This document shows, one piece after another, positions 59,686 through 64,000 of a stretch of 64,000 bases of DNA. Source of the DNA: RYN-230 sp963768945 (lineage in GTDB: Bacteria; Actinomycetota; Actinomycetes; Streptosporangiales; Streptosporangiaceae); NCBI GenBank assembly GCA_963768945.1, contig CAVYJW010000001.1, positions 124,001 through 188,000 on the forward strand. The letters run 5' to 3'. The position numbers were made by a program, and so were the translations under genes. How positions within the stretch are numbered: position 1 is the first letter of the stretch; the number at the start of each line of letters is the position of its first letter. A model generated the notes under the pieces. The model saw only the letters and a program-made list of their open reading frames with translations. It was not told where the DNA came from and ran no database searches.

Positions 59686-60987
59686 ATGACCGTAGCCACG
59701 GCCGTGGTGGTGCTGCCCCGGCGCGTGGCCGTCTGGGCCAGCCGCCGGGCCGTGGCCCGCACGTCCGTGACCGGTATCGAACTGGTGTGCGCCCTGTGCG
59801 CCGCGGTGTGGTTCAGCGCCGGGACCCCGCTCACCGCGCTGGCCGGTGGCGTGGCGCTGGGCGGCGGGTACCTGGCCCGGCGGGTCGGCGGCCAGCTCAC
59901 CGTGGGCGCGTTCGACGGCTGGCTGGCCAGCGTGTGCGCGCTGGCAGGCGAGCTTGCGGTGTATGCGGGACTGGCGGCTGGCGCGGTCACCGGGCATCCC
60001 CAGGTGTGGGCCCTGGCCACCGCCGCGGCCATCCTTCTCGGGATGCGGCAGGTGGCCGGGCTGGTCCGCCCGGCCCGGCCCGCCCCCGCGCGGCCAGAGG
60101 CCCGGGCAGCGGAGGAGGACATGGGGCCGGGCCGGACCCTGGCCGTCCTGGCCGCCCGCCTGCCCGGGCTGCCCGCGGGGGAGCGTGCCGCGGTGATCAC
60201 CGTGACCGCCGCCCTCTACGGCACCCGGATGTCCCTGCTTGTCCTCACCTGCTGGGGCGCGGTCGCACTGGCCTGGACGATCGCCGGCCCGCGGGTGGGG
60301 AGCGGCTGGTCCCGTACGGCGAACCGCGCGGCGGACCGTCCGGCGGGCCCGCCCCTCCCGGCCGACATCGCCGCCGCGCGGGACGACGGCCCATTGGCCC
60401 GGTTCACCGGCGCGATCGTGCGCGGCCAGTTGGTGCCCTTGCCCCCCGCGGTGGCGGGGCTGACCGCGACCGTCCTGCTCGCCACGCTGGGGCTGCACGA
60501 CCTGGCCGGCCTGGTCCTGCTGACCCCGGTGGCCGCGATGCTGCTCGCCGCGCCGGGCTCCGCCCATCCGCACAACGGCCCGCTCGACTGGCTGACGCCG
60601 CTGGTCATCCAGGCCGGGCAGTACGTCTACCTGGCCGCGCTGGGCTTCGCCAAGGGCGTGCCCGGCCCGCTCGTCTTCGCGCTGACCGGGCTGGTCGCCC
60701 TGCGCCAGGTGGACGCCGCCTACCGCGCCCGACACCCGATGCCCGCCGGCGATCCACGCGGCGGGATCGGCTGGGACGGCCGGATGCTGGCGGCCGGGGT
60801 GGGTGCCATGCTCGGCGTGGCCACACTGAGCTACCTGGCCCTGACCGTGTACCTGCTCTGGCTGCTGTCGTCCGGCAGCCTGGCCAGCTGGCTGGCTGCC
60901 CGGGCGCGGTCCCGAGGTGTTCACCGGGCTCGTCTGGGCAGCCCTGCTCCGGGGTGCCTGCGCAGAGCCGAAGGTACGGACGGCTAG
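59686..60987 (+). CDS. DUF5941 membrane protein
   Basis: A 433-residue membrane protein with about ten hydrophobic segments. The later half (PHNGPLDWLTPLVIQAGQYV, then FALTGLVALRQVDAAYRARH and GGIGWDGRMLAAGVGAMLGV) matches DUF5941, a domain often fused to or next to nucleotidyltransferases and CDP-alcohol phosphatidyltransferases in actinomycetes. This suggests transfer of a CDP-activated alcohol to lipid, perhaps one made by the cytidylyltransferase upstream. GTAGGAGCGAGGC precedes the ATG. Confidence 0.8.
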   Translation: MTVATAVVVLPRRVAVWASRRAVARTSVTGIELVCALCAAVWFSAGTPLTALAGGVALGGGYLARRVGGQLTVGAFDGWLASVCALAGELAVYAGLAAGAVTGHPQVWALATAAAILLGMRQVAGLVRPARPAPARPEARAAEEDMGPGRTLAVLAARLPGLPAGERAAVITVTAALYGTRMSLLVLTCWGAVALAWTIAGPRVGSGWSRTANRAADRPAGPPLPADIAAARDDGPLARFTGAIVRGQLVPLPPAVAGLTATVLLATLGLHDLAGLVLLTPVAAMLLAAPGSAHPHNGPLDWLTPLVIQAGQYVYLAALGFAKGVPGPLVFALTGLVALRQVDAAYRARHPMPAGDPRGGIGWDGRMLAAGVGAMLGVATLSYLALTVYLLWLLSSGSLASWLAARARSRGVHRARLGSPAPGCLRRAEGTDG

Positions 60988-61013
60988 GATCGCCCCGTGG
61001 AGGGTACATTTCT

Positions 61014-62300
61014 ATGCTCCTGCTCAGACGAGCGCCGCTGCGTCGCGACGAGCCCGGCCTGGGATGGCAGTCGCCGGTAACCATCCCACGCTTGTGGCTG
61101 GCCGCGATCTTTGCTGCCTGCGCGCTCTTCGCTGCGGGCCTGGGCGTGTTCAGCACAGACTCTCTTCACCGGCTGTGGGGGCTGTTCGCGGCCGTCGCGT
61201 ATGTGCTGGCCGCCGTGGCCGTGCTGGCCTGGAGATCGTCGCGGGCAGTGGATCTGGCCCTGCTGCTGGGTGTTGGCGGGGCGCTGGTCGCGCCCCTGTC
61301 CCTGCTGGCCGAGCAAGGCCGGTGGCAGCCTGAGGTGGGCGTGATCGCCCGGGGCGCCCGGCTTCTGATGCAGCACGGTTCCCCGTACGAAAGCCAGGCA
61401 GTGCTCAGCGCCTCGCATGACCCCAACATCTACAATCCGTACCTGCCGGTCATGGCGATCTTCGGGCTCCCGCGGGCGCTGTTCGGGCCGGGATTCATCA
61501 CCGACCCCCGGATCTGGTTCACCCTGGGCTTCGTAGCAGTGTTCGCCGCAGCGCTGGCGGTCGCGGGGGCCCGGGACGTGCTGCGCTGGACTGTCTTCGT
61601 GACGGCCACGCCGGTGATCGCGTTCTCGCTCGCGGTGGGGGGTACCGACGTCCCGGTGCTCGCCCTGCTGTGCCTCGGCCTGGCGCTGCTCTGGCGCCGC
61701 CCGCAGCCGGTGGTGGCCGGCCTGGTGCTCGGCGTCGCCGCGGCCACCAAGGCGACCGCGTGGCCCGCCCTGCTCGTGGCCGCGACCATGCTGCTGGTCA
61801 GGGACGGCAAGCACGCCGCGGTACGGTTCCTGCTGGCCGCTATCGCCGCGGCGGCCGCCATCATCGGGCCGGTGGCCGCGGTGTGGCCGCACGCCCTGGT
61901 GGAGAACACCATTCTCTTCCCGCTCGGGCTGGCCAAGGTCCGGTCGCAGGCCGACAGCCCGCTGCCCGGGCACGTGCTGACCGACACCGGGCCGACCGGG
62001 CACAAGATCGCCGTCATCCTGCTCTGCCTGGCAGGCCTGGGTGTGCTGGTCTCCCTGGTGATCCGCCCGCCGCGGAACGTGCCGTCCGCGACCTGGCGGC
62101 TCATCATCGGCCTGGTGCTCATGTTCATGCTGGCGCCGGCGACCAGGTTCGGCTATTTCATGTACCCGCTGGGCCTGTGGGCCTGGCTGATCGTGTCGCA
62201 ACTGGGGGCGCGCCGCCTGCGGCCCGAGGGCCGTCCCGGTGAGGACGCCCCGGGAGGCCGCCCTCCCCATGGCGGCGTGGCCCAGCCCAGTGCCGCCTAG
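61014..62300 (+). CDS. Polyprenol-phosphate-dependent glycosyltransferase (DUF2029/GT87-like)
   Basis: A 428-residue membrane protein with ten or more segments. The outer loop HGSPYESQAVLSASHDPNIY and NPYLPVMAIFGLPRALF is typical of GT87/DUF2029 mannosyltransferase-like proteins, followed by FVTATPVIAFSLAVGGTDVP and AAATKATAWPALLVA. The sugar and acceptor are unknown; it would add a sugar to a lipid-linked envelope glycan. GGAGG lies ten bases before the ATG at 61014. Confidence 0.82.
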   Translation: MLLLRRAPLRRDEPGLGWQSPVTIPRLWLAAIFAACALFAAGLGVFSTDSLHRLWGLFAAVAYVLAAVAVLAWRSSRAVDLALLLGVGGALVAPLSLLAEQGRWQPEVGVIARGARLLMQHGSPYESQAVLSASHDPNIYNPYLPVMAIFGLPRALFGPGFITDPRIWFTLGFVAVFAAALAVAGARDVLRWTVFVTATPVIAFSLAVGGTDVPVLALLCLGLALLWRRPQPVVAGLVLGVAAATKATAWPALLVAATMLLVRDGKHAAVRFLLAAIAAAAAIIGPVAAVWPHALVENTILFPLGLAKVRSQADSPLPGHVLTDTGPTGHKIAVILLCLAGLGVLVSLVIRPPRNVPSATWRLIIGLVLMFMLAPATRFGYFMYPLGLWAWLIVSQLGARRLRPEGRPGEDAPGGRPPHGGVAQPSAA

Positions 62301-62370
62301 CCCAGTGCTGCCTAGCCCAGTGCTGCCTGCCTACCCCCCGTGCTGCCTATCCCCGTGCTGCTGAGCGCAG
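62291..62370. repeat. 15-bp tandem repeat at the glycosyltransferase gene end
   Basis: Five degenerate units of TGCTGCCTAGCCCAG spanning the stop codon of the glycosyltransferase gene. Confidence 0.85.
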
Positions 62371-62404
62371 TGGTGCCTGGCCCTCACGGAGGTTGACGCC
62401 CCGG

Positions 62405-64000
62405 TCATCCCCCCGGCAGCGGGGTGTCGGGGCCGGCGAACGCAGCCGAGTCCTTGCAGATGTTCGTGCTCCCGGTGATGCCGTTGTAGTTCTTGGCCAG
62501 GCTGCCGAGGGTCTTGGCGGGCGCCTTGGCGCCCCCGGCCCCGGCCCCGGCCCCGCCCCCGGCCGAGGCCTGGGCTGTGCCGAGCCCGTTGAAGCTCGAT
62601 CCGAGGATCAGGTTGAGTGACCCCGAGCCCAGCGCGGTGTCCTGCTGGATCACGACCGAGCCCAGCTGGGCCTTGAGCGTGTTGACCTCGGGAAGCTGGG
62701 CGGCGGTGGAGTACTGGATCACGCTGCTGGTGTAGCCGTAGTTGGCTGCGGGGCCGGTCCCGGTCACCGTGAAGCCCTTGGCGGTCAGGGCGGTCGCGGT
62801 GGTGCCCGCCACGCCCGTGACACCGGACCCGTTCAGCACCTGGACCTGCACCTTGGCCGGGCTCACCGTGGGCAGCGCCGTGGCCGCATGGTTCTTGGCC
62901 TTCCCCTTCGCCTTGGCCGTGGCAGGCAGGTCACGGTCGGCCTCGACGGCCTGGAACATCCGGGACGCCTGCGGCTGCTGCCAGGACAGTTCGGCGGCGG
63001 GATCCCCCACGTACGGCACGACGGGGACCGTCACCAGCTGCACTGAACTCGAGCTCAGGCTCTTCATGCTGTTCGCGATGCGCAGCATCGTGGACAGGTC
63101 GAGGCTGCTGTCGGTGGTCAGGGACCTGGCCGCATCGCGCACGACGCTGAAAATCCGGTTCGGCTGGGTGAGCAGGTTCGTTGCCTTGAGCTTCTGCATG
63201 ACTGCGGCCAGGAAGTACTGCTGGCGCTGGATGCGCTGGATGTCCGAGCCCTCACCGATGTTCTCCCGGAGCCGGACGAACGCGAGCGCCTGCGCCCCGT
63301 TGACCACGTGCTTGCCGGCCGAGAGCCGCAGCCTGGACTGGGGGTTGTTGATAGCGAACGGCAGGCAGACCGGCACGCCCCCGACGTCGTTGACGATCGA
63401 CTGGAAGCCGGCGAAGTTCACTTCCACGAAGTGCTGGATGCGGATTCCGGTTTCCTGCTCAAGGGTCTTCCACAGGCACGGGGCGCCGCCAGCGGAGAAG
63501 GTGGCGTTGAGCCGCTCCAGCACCCCGGGCTGCGCGCTCTGGCCGGGATGGCCCTGCTGGTCGTTGGCGCAGGCCAGGACCGGCACCATCGAGTCGCGGG
63601 GGAAGCTGATGATGTCGGCCCGGGTGTGTCCGGGGGCGATGTGCAGCAGCATCGAGGTGTCGGAACGTGCGCCCGGGAGGTCCGTCCCGAACTTGTTACC
63701 CAGCCCCTGGCGGGAGTCCGAGCCGATGATCAGGATGTTCAGGCCCGCGGTGTAGGGCGGCCGCTTGCCCAGCATCGCCGAGGTGACGTTCTCCTGGTGG
63801 ATGCTGCCCACCACGCCGCGATACTTGGCGTAGGCCACGAGTGAGGTCGCGACGACCGCGAACGTCGCGATGATGGCCGTCGCCCCGAGCATCGCACGCC
63901 AGCTGGGGCGCCGCCACCGCGGCCCTCTTCCGGCCTGGCCAGCTCCCGGGCCGCCTCCAGAGCCGCCATAACGGTCCGTTCGCGGCGCCGGGTCCGCTGG
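62405..64000 (-). CDS. LytR-CpsA-Psr (LCP) ligase, 5' end beyond window
   Basis: At least 530 residues are in the window; the start lies outside. Order: a Gly/Pro/Arg-rich cytoplasmic tail (GSGGGPGAGQAG), one membrane helix (ATAIIATFAVVATSLVAYAK), and the LCP domain with ILIIGSDSRQGLGN, SDTSMLLHIAP, IISFPRDSMVPV, ALAFVRLRENIGEGSDIQRI. It ends with a LytR_C domain (VQVLNGSGVTGVAGTTATAL and PEVNTLKAQLGSVV) and a Gly/Ala linker. LCP enzymes attach lipid-linked glycopolymers such as arabinogalactan or teichoic acids to peptidoglycan. Confidence 0.93.
   Translation of the reverse strand, partial: PADPAPRTDRYGGSGGGPGAGQAGRGPRWRRPSWRAMLGATAIIATFAVVATSLVAYAKYRGVVGSIHQENVTSAMLGKRPPYTAGLNILIIGSDSRQGLGNKFGTDLPGARSDTSMLLHIAPGHTRADIISFPRDSMVPVLACANDQQGHPGQSAQPGVLERLNATFSAGGAPCLWKTLEQETGIRIQHFVEVNFAGFQSIVNDVGGVPVCLPFAINNPQSRLRLSAGKHVVNGAQALAFVRLRENIGEGSDIQRIQRQQYFLAAVMQKLKATNLLTQPNRIFSVVRDAARSLTTDSSLDLSTMLRIANSMKSLSSSSVQLVTVPVVPYVGDPAAELSWQQPQASRMFQAVEADRDLPATAKAKGKAKNHAATALPTVSPAKVQVQVLNGSGVTGVAGTTATALTAKGFTVTGTGPAANYGYTSSVIQYSTAAQLPEVNTLKAQLGSVVIQQDTALGSGSLNLILGSSFNGLGTAQASAGGGAGAGAGGAKAPAKTLGSLAKNYNGITGSTNICKDSAAFAGPDTPLPGG

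Overview
The window is chromosomal DNA of a high-GC actinomycete. The evidence is the very high G+C with strong third-position bias, GTG and TTG starts, mycothiol metabolism (mca), an F420/FMN-type PPOX protein, a class III (zinc-ribbon) ProS, a PIN-PhoH protein and several probable leaderless genes. The order thiolase, cystathionine beta-synthase, cystathionine gamma-synthase, greA, mca, small membrane protein, DUF255 protein, short-chain prenyl transferase, phoH2 is also the order of Rv1074c to Rv1095 in Mycobacterium tuberculosis. The window is therefore a conserved actinobacterial backbone interrupted by accessory blocks. I cannot name the genus.

Layout. 1-784: 3' part of a family 5 uracil-DNA glycosylase gene with a frameshift in a 15-bp repeat, then an odd tRNA. 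1318-6433: PPOX protein, DUF4287 protein, thiolase, and the transsulfuration pair CBS and MetB. 6488-11246: two small membrane proteins and a vWA/AAA+ pair. 11309-16441: threonine dehydratase, HPPD divergent from an Lrp-type regulator, greA, mca. 16487-22169: a scarred mobile region with a GNAT, the fused remnants of two dead genes, an intact IS66-family element with inverted repeats and an 8-bp target duplication, a NYN-domain gene and a decayed integrase. 22342-31237: SNF2 helicase and SWIM protein, rhodanese, aldo-keto reductase, proS, a sulfotransferase-like protein. 31423-41441: VapBC remnants and two complete VapBC loci, a two-component system, a GT39-like membrane protein, PdxH, a universal stress protein and an ABC exporter. 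41611-44967: RecQ-like helicase and a secreted repeat protein. 45146-50220: a six-gene zinc operon (znuA, znuC, two permeases, zur, dsbA-like) under a Zur-box-like palindrome. 50292-57160: DUF255 protein, NlpC/P60 hydrolase, a conserved hypothetical, prenyl transferase and PhoH2. 57207-64000: a probable cell-envelope block (class III aminotransferase, IspD/TarI cytidylyltransferase, DUF5941 membrane protein, polyprenol-type glycosyltransferase, LCP ligase cut by the window end).

Three themes stand out. First, the IS66-family element carries a passenger gene whose C-terminal half looks like the KH domain of ribosomal protein S3. Second, tandem repeats of 12-36 bp (mostly 15 or 18) sit at gene ends and intergenic borders and alter several protein termini. 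Third, many genes carry what look like single-base frameshifts (uracil-DNA glycosylase, acyl-CoA dehydrogenase remnant, integrase, GT39-like, RecQ C-terminus, DUF255 N-terminus, probably the znuA leader). This suggests either draft-quality sequence or real decay and must be settled before gene-loss claims are made.
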